Both the position numbers and the translations under genes were made by a program. From the NCBI RefSeq assembly GCF_002013465.1, contig NZ_MAFC01000028.1, positions 99,934-163,933 on the forward strand: a DNA stretch of 64,000 bases, read 5' to 3'. The DNA is from Mycobacterium sp. D16R12 (lineage in GTDB: Bacteria; Actinomycetota; Actinomycetes; Mycobacteriales; Mycobacteriaceae). Below are positions 9,292 through 16,535 of the stretch, piece by piece (position 1 is the first letter of the stretch; every line of letters begins with the position of its first letter). Under the pieces are notes generated by a model. It worked only from the letters and a program-made list of their open reading frames with translations. It made no database searches and was not told the origin of the DNA.

Positions 9292-10044
9292 GTGATCGAC
9301 GCGGTCAAGCTGCACCGGCCCGCCGCCCGTCGGCGGGCCGGTCTTTTTCTGGCGGAAGGCCCCAACCTGGTCGAGGCCGCGCTGCGGTCCGGCGCGGTAG
9401 AACGTGTCTTTGCGACCGAGGCCGCAGTGGAGCGATTCGCCGGCCTTTTGGTTGACGCTTCCGTACATCTGGTGACCGAGCGGGCCGCCAAAGCGTTGTC
9501 CGACACCGTGACTCCAGTTGGACTGGTGGCCGAGTGCCGCTCTGTCGCGGCCGAGTGGACTCAGATCGCTGCGCTTTCACCACGGTTTGTCGTTGTCGCC
9601 GTTGATATCTCGGAACCAGGCAACGCGGGCACGCTGATCCGAGTTGCCGACGCGATGGGCGCCGACGCCGTCGTACTGGCCGGAAGCAGCGTCGACCCGT
9701 TCAACGGCAAGAGCCTGCGCGCCTCGGCGGGCAGCATTTTCAACATTCCGGTCGTACCGGGGGGAGACGCGGCGTCGATCGCCGAGGATCTCACCGCGCG
9801 GGGTGGGGCAGTGCTGGCCACCACTCTCGACGGCGAGCTGTCGCTCGACGATGCCGACTCGGTACTCCGCGGGCCCTGCGCCTGGATCTTCGGAAACGAA
9901 GCGCACGGGCTCGACAGCGCGACGGCGGCCCTGGCGACGCATCGGATCATCATCCCGATGCGTGGGGGAGCCGAAAGTCTCAACCTGGCCAGCGCCGCGT
10001 CGATTTGCCTGTATGCCACGGCGCGGATGCATCGTGGTCGATAG
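9292..10044 (+). CDS. tsnR: SpoU/TrmH-family RNA 2'-O-methyltransferase
   Basis: 250 aa from GTG 9292. N-terminal L30e-like substrate domain (LHRPAARRRAGLFLAEGPNLV) and a C-terminal SPOUT domain with the knotted SAM site: NAGTLIRVADAMGADAVVL (motif 1), WIFGNEAHGL (motif 2) and PMRGGAESLNLASAASICLY (motif 3). Target is probably 23S rRNA or a tRNA ribose; the gene position equals Rv1644. The start is uncertain: in-frame codons from CTG 9271 read LTERSQT, which resembles the M. tuberculosis N-terminus, and no clear Shine-Dalgarno decides. A perfect 11 bp terminator hairpin lies within codons 8-20, so its expression may depend on readthrough from the ribosomal operon. Confidence 0.88.
   Translation: MIDAVKLHRPAARRRAGLFLAEGPNLVEAALRSGAVERVFATEAAVERFAGLLVDASVHLVTERAAKALSDTVTPVGLVAECRSVAAEWTQIAALSPRFVVVAVDISEPGNAGTLIRVADAMGADAVVLAGSSVDPFNGKSLRASAGSIFNIPVVPGGDAASIAEDLTARGGAVLATTLDGELSLDDADSVLRGPCAWIFGNEAHGLDSATAALATHRIIIPMRGGAESLNLASAASICLYATARMHRGR
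9315..9349 (+). terminator. Intrinsic terminator inside the 5' coding end of tsnR
   Basis: CCGGCCCGCCG (9315-9325), a 5 nt loop, then its exact complement CGGCGGGCCGG (9331-9341), followed by TCTTTTTC. This is a textbook intrinsic terminator for the infC-rpmI-rplT operon. The same bases encode tsnR residues HRPAARRRAGLFL, which match the family, so the sequence is both coding and terminator. Confidence 0.85.
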
Positions 10045-10110
10045 CCTCCAGTACTATCCGACAAAGCCGTAACGACGAGTACTAGTAACTTCCACGGATC
10101 GAGGAACCTA

Positions 10111-11067
10111 ATGCCCGCACCCCTGCAGATCAGGCACTTTCGTGAGTCGGATGTTCCCGACCAGACCGGTAAGACACACGTCATCACCGGCGCGAACAAT
10201 GGCCTGGGTCTCGTCGCCGCCGAGGCGCTAGCTCGCGCAGGCGCACGCGTCGTGCTGGCCTGCCGCAATCAGGAGACCGGGCGGGCGGCGCTGGACAAGG
10301 TCCGCGCGCTCGGACCGAAGGCCGACCATGCACTCGTGGAGCTCGACCTCACCAGCCTGGCCTCCGTACGGTCTGCCGCGGATGCGATCCGCACCCAGGC
10401 GCCCAAGGTCGACGTGCTGCTCAACAACGCGGGTCTGATGGCAATCCCATTGCGGCGCACCGCCGAAGGGTTCGAGACGCAGATAGGCGTCAATCATCTG
10501 GGCCACTTCGTGCTGACCGACGCGCTGCTGCCCTCCTTGCTCGCCGCCGACGCGCCACGAGTCATCTCGCTGGGCAGCATCGCGCACGCGCAGGGGCGTA
10601 ACAACCTGGACGTCGACGATCTGAACTTCACTCGGCGTCCGTATAACCGTCTGACCGCCTACCGGGCCTCGAAGCTCGCGTGCATGCTCTTCGGCTCGGA
10701 GCTGGCCCGCAAGGCGGCGGCAGCCGGATCCCGACTGTTGTCGGTCAATGTGCACCCGGGCGTGGCCGCCACCAACCTCTTCGATTCCATGATCCCGAAT
10801 CTGCCCGGCCTGCAGAAGGCCTTCTACTTCGGTATGGGTCTGGTGCTGCAGGACGAGCGTCAGGGGGCCGAGGGCGAGCTGTACGCGGCAACCATGCCCG
10901 ATGTGCAGCCCGATGATTACCTCGGGCCCACGCAGCTGCAAGGCATGCGTGGTCCGGTGAAGCGTGCGCCGCGTAACAAGGAGGCCCGCGATCCGCAGCT
11001 GGCGGCTCGATTGTGGGAGAAGTCGGTAGAGCTGACCGGCGCGGACTACTCCGGCCTCGCCGGCTAG
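10111..11067 (+). CDS. Short-chain dehydrogenase/reductase
   Basis: 318 aa NAD(P)-dependent oxidoreductase. N-terminal Rossmann motif TGANNGLG (about residues 27-34), LNNAG (about 107-111), a catalytic Ser in SLGSIAHAQG and the YRASK active-site Tyr/Lys pair. It groups by sequence feel with the retinol dehydrogenase/protochlorophyllide reductase-like SDRs common in mycobacteria; the substrate is unknown. ATG 10111 is preceded by GAGGAACCTA, a good Shine-Dalgarno. It follows tsnR by 66 nt and is not part of the M. tuberculosis gene order here. Confidence 0.9.
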   Translation: MPAPLQIRHFRESDVPDQTGKTHVITGANNGLGLVAAEALARAGARVVLACRNQETGRAALDKVRALGPKADHALVELDLTSLASVRSAADAIRTQAPKVDVLLNNAGLMAIPLRRTAEGFETQIGVNHLGHFVLTDALLPSLLAADAPRVISLGSIAHAQGRNNLDVDDLNFTRRPYNRLTAYRASKLACMLFGSELARKAAAAGSRLLSVNVHPGVAATNLFDSMIPNLPGLQKAFYFGMGLVLQDERQGAEGELYAATMPDVQPDDYLGPTQLQGMRGPVKRAPRNKEARDPQLAARLWEKSVELTGADYSGLAG

Positions 11068-11129
11068 CCCGCGCTGAGATCAGCCTGAGTCCAACACTCG
11101 TGTCGCGCACCGTGGTTCGGCATCATCGG

Positions 11130-11223
11130 TGCTCGACGCGGGTGTGGCTGAGAGGCTAGGCACCGGCCTGCAAAGCCGTTCACACGGGTTCGAGTCCCGT
11201 CACTCGCTCTGTTTCGTCGAGCA
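11130..11223 (+). repeat. 9 bp inverted repeats flanking the tRNA-Cys
   Basis: TGCTCGACG at 11130-11138 is the exact reverse complement of CGTCGAGCA at 11215-11223. In the primary transcript these could pair into a helix enclosing the tRNA, coaxial with its acceptor stem. This may guide 5' and 3' processing or may be chance; it is noted because the arms abut the mature ends. Confidence 0.4.
11138..11208 (+). tRNA. tRNA-Cys (GCA), slightly divergent
   Basis: Cloverleaf of 71 nt. The acceptor GCGGGTG/CACTCGC has one G-U pair, the D stem is GCT/GGC, the anticodon loop CTGCAAA carries GCA at 11170-11172, the T stem is ACGGG/CCCGT with loop TTCGAGT, and the discriminator is U73, the main CysRS identity base. 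CCA is not encoded. The outermost anticodon-stem pair (27-43) is C against U instead of the usual A-U. It stands alone between the SDR gene and a long terminator, so it may be a second tRNA-Cys copy. Confidence 0.88.
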
Positions 11224-11274
11224 AACGTCGACAAAGAGGCCCCCTGCTCAGCAGGGGGCCTCTTTGTCGACGTT
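11224..11274. terminator. Long bidirectional terminator
   Basis: A perfect inverted repeat with 25 nt arms (11224-11248 and 11250-11274) and a single central base. The core GAGGCCCCCTGCT pairs with AGCAGGGGGCCTC and is flanked by AAA on one side and TTT on the other, so it can end transcription of tRNA-Cys on the plus strand and of the porin operon on the minus strand. Confidence 0.9.
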
Positions 11275-11283
11275 GGTCCGGGC

Positions 11284-11835
11284 CTAGCCGGCCGGCTCCT
11301 CCGCGGGTTTCGGCGGTTGACCGTCCGGCGACTCCAGAACCGGAGGCGTCGGAGCTCCCGGCATCACCGTCGGGGCGGTCGCCTCGATCCCGGCCGCACT
11401 CTGCGGCGGTGCCCCGTGCGGATCCTCCAGCGCGGGGTTCTCGTTTCCCGCACCGAACTGCACGCCAGTGGTGCTGGCGGGGGCGGCGGGCGTGGCGCCG
11501 CCCTGAATGCCGTACCGGGTGCTGGACGAGGTCAACACGTTGGCGGGATGAGCGGCGTTGCCCAACTTGCTGCCCGGTAGCCCGGCAGCACCGGCCGCGG
11601 GATCGGCGTTGGCGGCGATCTTCACGCCGCGCGCATCCACCGTGGCCGGCGCTACCGCCGGAAAGTTGTTGTAGATGTACGTATAGCTGCCGGGGGTGGC
11701 AGGCAGCGGCGCCGGCACACCGGGTACGAACGGTATCCCCGGTGGGTCAGCGAGCGCGGTGGGCGCCGGAAGCGCTCCCAGCGCTAGCGCTCCGGCGACA
11801 CCTGCCATGGTGGCAACGATCTTCCTTTTCGGCAC
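11284..11835 (-). CDS. Secreted Pro/Ala-rich protein, partner of MspA-type porin
   Basis: 183 aa. A Sec signal peptide (KRK, hydrophobic stretch, then APTALA before DPPG) is followed by about 150 residues rich in Pro, Ala and Gly, with a short ordered-looking segment GSYTYIYNNFPAVAPATVDARGVKIAANADP (about 48-78) and a proline-rich tail. No cysteines and no lipobox. I do not recognise the family. It starts 10 nt after the stop of the upstream MspA-type porin gene and shares its transcript, so a role with that porin in the outer membrane or periplasm is the natural guess. Confidence 0.65.
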   Translation of the reverse strand: MPKRKIVATMAGVAGALALGALPAPTALADPPGIPFVPGVPAPLPATPGSYTYIYNNFPAVAPATVDARGVKIAANADPAAGAAGLPGSKLGNAAHPANVLTSSSTRYGIQGGATPAAPASTTGVQFGAGNENPALEDPHGAPPQSAAGIEATAPTVMPGAPTPPVLESPDGQPPKPAEEPAG

Positions 11836-11845
11836 ACGTACCTCC

Positions 11846-12478
11846 CTAGATCTTGATCGGGTCGCCGTAGATGGCGAACTCAGTGTGCGCCGAGGCGGTC
11901 GAAATCCTCAAGTAGACATACGAGCGGATGGTGACATCGCCACCGCACGCATCTGCCTTGATGTGCAGATTGTCGACATCGAGCATCGCCTTGCCGCCAT
12001 CACTCAACGCCATGTTGGCCAGGGGGAGGTCGGTGATCACACCGGGCTGCAGGATGGTCTGCACAAACCCGGCGACACCACCCGAACCGCCAACGGACGG
12101 CCCGCCGCTGTAGCCCACAGAGCCCGCCAGACCACCGGTGCCACCGATCTGCAGACCACTGGAAACATCTGTCTGACAACCCAGTTGATATCCCGCGATG
12201 AACAAACTGTCGGTGATCGGGGCGGACCCTCCGGTGGCGATTGCCGTGGCGTCGAAGGTCACGAACGCCTCCCGAGAGTTGGAGGCCTCGGCCAGGTTGG
12301 GCACCGAGTTGATGGTCTCGTGGTCGATCCGGATCATCAGCGTCCAACCGTCACGACTTATCTTTGTGTACGTCTGTGGCGCCATGGATACCGGATCAGC
12401 CTGAGCTGGAGCCGTAGCCAAGGTACAGATCGCCGTGAACAACGCCATGACGGCGCCGACTCGCTTACGTACTGCCAT
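11846..12478 (-). CDS. MspA-family porin-like protein
   Basis: 210 aa with a Sec signal peptide cleaved after about APAQA. The mature part shows the MspA-family pattern: DGWTLMIRIDHETINSVPNL, the SREAFVTFDATAIATG strand, IAGYQLGCQTDVSSG, a glycine-rich stretch, and the C-terminal SYVYLRISTASAHTEFAIYGDPI strand. MspA proteins form octameric channels through the mycomembrane for small hydrophilic solutes. This one has two cysteines (GCQ and ACGG), suggesting a disulfide absent from classical MspA, as in many MspA-related proteins. ATG 12478 has GAGGCACTCAG before it. A 450 nt gene-free region lies upstream. Confidence 0.8.
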   Translation of the reverse strand: MAVRKRVGAVMALFTAICTLATAPAQADPVSMAPQTYTKISRDGWTLMIRIDHETINSVPNLAEASNSREAFVTFDATAIATGGSAPITDSLFIAGYQLGCQTDVSSGLQIGGTGGLAGSVGYSGGPSVGGSGGVAGFVQTILQPGVITDLPLANMALSDGGKAMLDVDNLHIKADACGGDVTIRSYVYLRISTASAHTEFAIYGDPIKI

Positions 12479-12929
12479 CTGAGTGCCTCGTTTCCCCTTG
12501 CGGATGTGGATGGTGGTGAACCTGTATCTGAGTTTGGGAGCTATTGCGTCGTCGTCTATCACCGGTCGGTGTGATAAGTCTGTTATGTGAGCTGACGGAA
12601 AGATACGCCTGCGAAAACACCGCCGCTGATCAAAACTCACAGCCAATTCACAGGAATCACCTTCTGGGACGAGGATCCTCACCCCCGAGTTTCCTTCACA
12701 GTGAGTTGATGATGTGTTGCTGGACGCCGACAATCAACTAAAGACAGGCTGTCCGAACTTGTTGGTATGCAGGGCCAATTAGCTGGTGAACACCATGTGT
12801 CGGGCCGCCCACTGCGGCGTTAACCCGTGTCCGGACGACGCTATTTCGTCTGTCAGACGACAGAAATTCCGAAGCCGAGAATGTGGCCTACGCCATAGAA
12901 ATGCCCTGTAAAAGCTGCGTAAACAGGTG
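12479..12929. other. Gene-free region upstream of the porin operon
   Basis: About 450 nt with no convincing gene. It should hold the promoter of the minus-strand porin operon and the 3' end of the upstream DUF2236 transcript. I see a palindrome CGTCTG-T-CAGACG at 12847-12859 and no clear terminator. Base composition is visibly less GC-rich than the neighbours near 12700-12920. Confidence 0.5.
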
Positions 12930-14045
12930 TTACGCGACCTTGCGGCCGCCCCGGATGGGCCACGGGGACGAGGCGAGCGAGAAGGCCGCATGCACTAACT
13001 CACCCGCACGCGCGGTGAGCGACGTCGGCCGGACCGATGCCGGTACGTAGTGCATGGGCAGTCCCCGCCTGTCTCTGGGTGGTGCGGTGATCTTCGGAGC
13101 CTCGACGAGGGGTGCGTCGGGCGGCAATTCTCCCCGTGTCCGCTTGTATGCCGACACCGCACGGGGATGGAGCCGGATGTCGTCGGGCAGAGGACTGAAT
13201 GCCAACTGCACCACTTTGCCAAACAATCGCAGGAGCACTTCGTCACCGGGGGTCCAACGCATTCCGGCCTTCTCGCGCACCGACGCATTGAAGACTCCGG
13301 CAGCGACCCAGTTCTGAAATGCCCGGGCCGGGGCCCAGATCTGATGCCAGAGGAAGTCCGGCATCAGTACGTACTTCGGCTTTGGAATCTGAATGTGGAA
13401 GATATCCAACGTCGCCCGATTGATCTCCAGTTGGTCATCGCAGACCCGCTCCCAGTACTCCTGGAACTCTTCCCAGGAGTTGGGCACCGGCCGCATGCTC
13501 ATGCCGTACATCCGATACCACTGGACGTGCTCGGCGAACAGCTGCCTCTTTTCTGTCTCGGTGAGCCCGCCACAGAAGTACTCGGCAGTATTGATGATGA
13601 GCATGAAGAAGGTGGCGTGGGCCCAATAGAACGTCTCCGGATTGAGTGCGTGATATCGGCGCCCCTTGTCATCGACTCCTTTGATGGTGTCGTGGTACCC
13701 CCGAATCTGACGCCCGGTGTCTGCGGCGCGGTCACCGTCATAGACCACGCCCATGATGGGAAAGACCGAACGCGTCACCCGCTGCAGGGGTTCGCGCAGC
13801 AGGATCGAATGATCCTCGACACCGGCGCCCAACTCCGGGTACATGTTCTGGATGGATCCGATCCACACGCCGAGCAACCCGGTGCGCAGATCCGCAAAGT
13901 ACTTCCATGTCAGCGAATCTGGGCCCAGCGGTTGCGGCGCGTCGTCTCGATCGATTTCATGGCCTGGTTCGGCTGGTGATCGCACGTGAGACGAGCACGT
14001 GCGCGCGGATCGCCGAGCAGCTCGGCTGGCAGTGTCGGATGTCAT
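12930..14045 (-). CDS. DUF2236 / MpaB-type oxygenase-like protein (Rv1645c-like)
   Basis: 371 aa. The sequence has the hallmarks of the family that includes latex-clearing and MpaB oxygenases: GLLGVWIGSIQNMYPELGAGVEDHS, RGYHDTIKGVDDKGRRYHALNPETFYWAHATFF with conserved His residues suited to haem or metal binding, and TETEKRQLFAEHVQWYRMYGM. The position equals Rv1645c, between tsnR and the adenylate cyclase. Substrate unknown. ATG 14045 is preceded by AGGAGGGTCAACG, an excellent Shine-Dalgarno; a longer frame to 14078 lacks one. Confidence 0.85.
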   Translation of the reverse strand: MTSDTASRAARRSARTCSSHVRSPAEPGHEIDRDDAPQPLGPDSLTWKYFADLRTGLLGVWIGSIQNMYPELGAGVEDHSILLREPLQRVTRSVFPIMGVVYDGDRAADTGRQIRGYHDTIKGVDDKGRRYHALNPETFYWAHATFFMLIINTAEYFCGGLTETEKRQLFAEHVQWYRMYGMSMRPVPNSWEEFQEYWERVCDDQLEINRATLDIFHIQIPKPKYVLMPDFLWHQIWAPARAFQNWVAAGVFNASVREKAGMRWTPGDEVLLRLFGKVVQLAFSPLPDDIRLHPRAVSAYKRTRGELPPDAPLVEAPKITAPPRDRRGLPMHYVPASVRPTSLTARAGELVHAAFSLASSPWPIRGGRKVA

Positions 14046-14275
14046 CGTTGACCCTCCTGTGTGGCGCCTATCACGCACGATATGGGTGACAACGGGCGTT
14101 GTCCACGAGTGCGCCGGGGCTGTTGAGAACCGTTTGCCAACCGTGTCCGAAGCTCCACGCTGCCGCTACCAGCGCCGACCGACCGCGACCAGGCAGTTGA
14201 GGAGACGGGCCCCGCGATCGCGCCACTGGCAACGACGAGATTGCCGCCGCACACCCCAGCACATAGGCTGATGCG

Positions 14276-15286
14276 GTGGATGTCGAGCCGTCAGGCCTCG
14301 ATGCCGAACCGGACCGTGAGTACGACTCTGGAATCCGTAAGCGCAGGCGAGGCCGCACCCGTGGGCCTGTGCGGCATGAGCTCGCCGCGGAGTCGGCAGA
14401 CAATGCGGTGCCGGCGGTTGATTCCGATGCCAACGAGCCCACGTCCCGACAGATCGCGCGCGCGTCACGGACAGCCGGCGACTGGTTTCGCAAGATGGAT
14501 CGTGATCCAACCGTCGTCGCGGCGGTGCGCCGCGCCCGGCGTTCGCTGCCCGGCGACCCGTATTTCGGTGATCCGTTGTCGACAAGTGGTTTTGGCGGGG
14601 CGAGTGCGGTGGCACGCGCGGCCGACCGGTTGGTGACCGACAGGGACACCGCGTTCCGCGAGTTCGGGTTCGGCGCTTTGCAGATCTGGCAGGCGTTCAC
14701 CGAGAAGGTCAGCAAGCAACCGGCCAATCGCGAAGTCACGCTGGTGTTCACCGACCTCGTCGGATTCTCGGGATGGGCACTGGAAGCCGGCGACGAGGCG
14801 ACCCTGAAGTTGTTGCGCCGTGTGGCATCCGTCGCCGAGCCGCCCATGCTCAACGCCGGGGGCCAGGTGGTCAAGCGTATGGGCGACGGCATCATGGCCG
14901 TCTTCGACGACCCGGTGACGGCCCTACATGCTGTTATTCCGGCCCGCGAGGCATTGAGAAACGTTGAAATCCAGGGATATACGCCGCTCATGCGGATAGG
15001 CATCCACACCGGGACGCCCCAGCGCATCGGATCGGACTGGCTCGGCGTCGACGTGAACATCGCGGCCCGTGTCATGGAGAGCGCCACCAAAGGTGGTCTG
15101 GCGATCTCGCAACCCGCCCTGGCCAAGGTGCCCCTGGTGCTTCTCGATCACCTGGGCCTCACACCTACGCCCGTCCGGCGACCGCTCTTCTCCAGCAGGC
15201 CCGCGGGTGTGCCCGAGAATATGAAGATGTACCTGCTCGAAACTCGCAGGGAACTGCCAGTGGCGGGGGATGACGGTCGCATCTAG
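14276..15286 (+). CDS. Class III adenylate/guanylate cyclase (Rv1647-like)
   Basis: 336 aa. A disordered N-terminus (about 1-60) and helical region precede the cyclase domain (about 155-300). The metal-binding Asp lies in VFTDLVGFSGW, the second one in KRMGDGIMAVF, and GVDVNIAARVMESA carries the transition-state Asn/Arg. This suggests a catalytically competent homodimeric cyclase making cAMP. M. tuberculosis Rv1647 in the same position is a characterised adenylate cyclase. No membrane segments. Start is GTG 14276, and the promoter must lie in the 230 nt divergent region shared with the DUF2236 gene. Confidence 0.9.
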   Translation: MDVEPSGLDAEPDREYDSGIRKRRRGRTRGPVRHELAAESADNAVPAVDSDANEPTSRQIARASRTAGDWFRKMDRDPTVVAAVRRARRSLPGDPYFGDPLSTSGFGGASAVARAADRLVTDRDTAFREFGFGALQIWQAFTEKVSKQPANREVTLVFTDLVGFSGWALEAGDEATLKLLRRVASVAEPPMLNAGGQVVKRMGDGIMAVFDDPVTALHAVIPAREALRNVEIQGYTPLMRIGIHTGTPQRIGSDWLGVDVNIAARVMESATKGGLAISQPALAKVPLVLLDHLGLTPTPVRRPLFSSRPAGVPENMKMYLLETRRELPVAGDDGRI

Positions 15287-15289
15287 CCG

Positions 15290-16075
15290 GTGCGATCATG
15301 GGTCATGCGGAGAGTCTGGGCCGCGCTAGTCCGGCTACGAGTGACGATCGCATATGCGGTCGCGCTGGTCGCGGTGGCCACTGTGCTGGTGGTGCAAGGG
15401 CCACGCATGCAAGACCGAGTCGTCGCGCATGCGAGTACCAATCTGCACAACCTGCATCAGGGACGGCTCGGGACGCTCATCGGCAGCGCCTTCGTCACCG
15501 ACGCGGGACCGATCTATCTATGGCTACCCGGCTTGATCTGTATCCTCGCCTTGGCTGAACTTCAATGGCGCAGTGGACGTTTAGCGTTGACCTTTGTGCT
15601 CGGGCACATTGGTGCAACTCTCATCGTCGGAGTCGGAACGGCGCTGGCGATCTGGATGCACTGGGCCCCGGTATCCCTGGCACGGGCCAGCGATGTGGGG
15701 ATGAGTTATGGAACCGCTGCCGTTCTCGGGGCGCTCACGGCATCGATCCCGCCGCGCTGGCGCGGCTCGTGGGTGGCGGGCTGGATCACCGTAGGCGTCG
15801 TCTCCATCGCGTGCAACCAGACCTTTACCGAGGTGGGGCACCTCACCGCACTTCTACTCGGAATGCTCGCCGCGCACACACTTGCCCTGCGCACACCGCG
15901 TTGGTCTGCACTTCGATTGGTGCTCCTAGGATTCGGCGGACTGTTCGCCCTCATGATGTTCTCCGAAGATGGCCAGACCCTCGCCGCGGCGGTACCCACC
16001 GCGTTCGCGGCGGTACTCCTCACTCAGTGGGTCAGGTCGCGGCGGGAGCCTCGTGATCAAGTAGCCATCGCTTGA
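15290..16075 (+). CDS. Rhomboid-like multi-pass membrane protein (Rv1648 position)
   Basis: 261 aa with about six membrane segments. Rhomboid-like marks: LGTLIGSAFVTDAG after the first long loop, GHIGATLIVGVGTAL, GMSYGTAAVLGAL (a GxSx-like turn with Ser) and GHLTALLLGMLAAH, which offers a His in the final helices. These could form a Ser/His dyad, but the motif is looser than in proven rhomboid proteases. GTG 15290 is used here; ATG 15305, five codons later, is equally plausible. It starts 3 nt after the cyclase stop, so the two are probably one operon. Function unknown. Confidence 0.75.
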   Translation: MRSWVMRRVWAALVRLRVTIAYAVALVAVATVLVVQGPRMQDRVVAHASTNLHNLHQGRLGTLIGSAFVTDAGPIYLWLPGLICILALAELQWRSGRLALTFVLGHIGATLIVGVGTALAIWMHWAPVSLARASDVGMSYGTAAVLGALTASIPPRWRGSWVAGWITVGVVSIACNQTFTEVGHLTALLLGMLAAHTLALRTPRWSALRLVLLGFGGLFALMMFSEDGQTLAAAVPTAFAAVLLTQWVRSRREPRDQVAIA

Positions 16076-16535
16076 TGGGAAGCCCATAGCGGAAGCCCCC
16101 CAACGCGCCGCCGACCCGAAACACCCGGTGGCACGGGACGAACAGCGCCGCCGCGTTACGGGCACACGCACTGGCCGCCCCGCGGATGGCGGCGGGTCGC
16201 CCAGCCCGCGCAGCGAACTCGCTGTAGGTGATGGGCGCCTGCGGATCGACGTCGCGCAACACGTCCCAGGCATGCATCAGGAAATCCCCGGACTGCTGGA
16301 TGACGGGGATCGGGTCGATGGCACTCAGATCGCCTGCGTGGTAGTCGGTGACAGCCTGGGTGACCCTCCCAAGGTCACGCTTGCGGCTCAGGGTCTGCGG
16401 ACGCAACGTCGGATGAATCAACGAGCGCAGAAGGTCGGGTGAGTCCGTCCATCCCGATGCCAGGACCGCGCCCGATCCGTCGACTATGGCGGTGAATGGT
16501 CCTACCGGGGTTGTCAGAGTCGTGTAGTCGCTCAT
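16032..16535 (-). CDS. ogt: O6-methylguanine-DNA methyltransferase
   Basis: 167 aa suicide repair protein that moves the alkyl group from O6-alkylguanine to its own cysteine. The active-site motif is PCHRV with Cys135; a RNAAALFVPCHR helix-turn and the C-terminal GGFRYGLPIKRWLLDHE complete the family pattern. ATG 16535 overlaps the stop of the upstream ada-alkA gene (ATGA), so translation is coupled. The 3' end overlaps the convergent rhomboid-like gene by 44 nt. In M. tuberculosis the same gene pair exists but elsewhere (Rv1316c-Rv1317c, from memory). Confidence 0.95.
   Translation of the reverse strand: MSDYTTLTTPVGPFTAIVDGSGAVLASGWTDSPDLLRSLIHPTLRPQTLSRKRDLGRVTQAVTDYHAGDLSAIDPIPVIQQSGDFLMHAWDVLRDVDPQAPITYSEFAARAGRPAAIRGAASACARNAAALFVPCHRVFRVGGALGGFRYGLPIKRWLLDHEAPAAT

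Noticed and set aside
11138..11208. tRNA-Cys as a phage or island attachment site
   Set aside because: No integrase and no downstream repeat of the tRNA 3' end were found in the window.
12843..12867. Palindrome CGTCTG-T-CAGACG as a regulator operator
   Set aside because: Arms are short, the flanks are not symmetric and no regulator gene is adjacent; not enough to call an operator.
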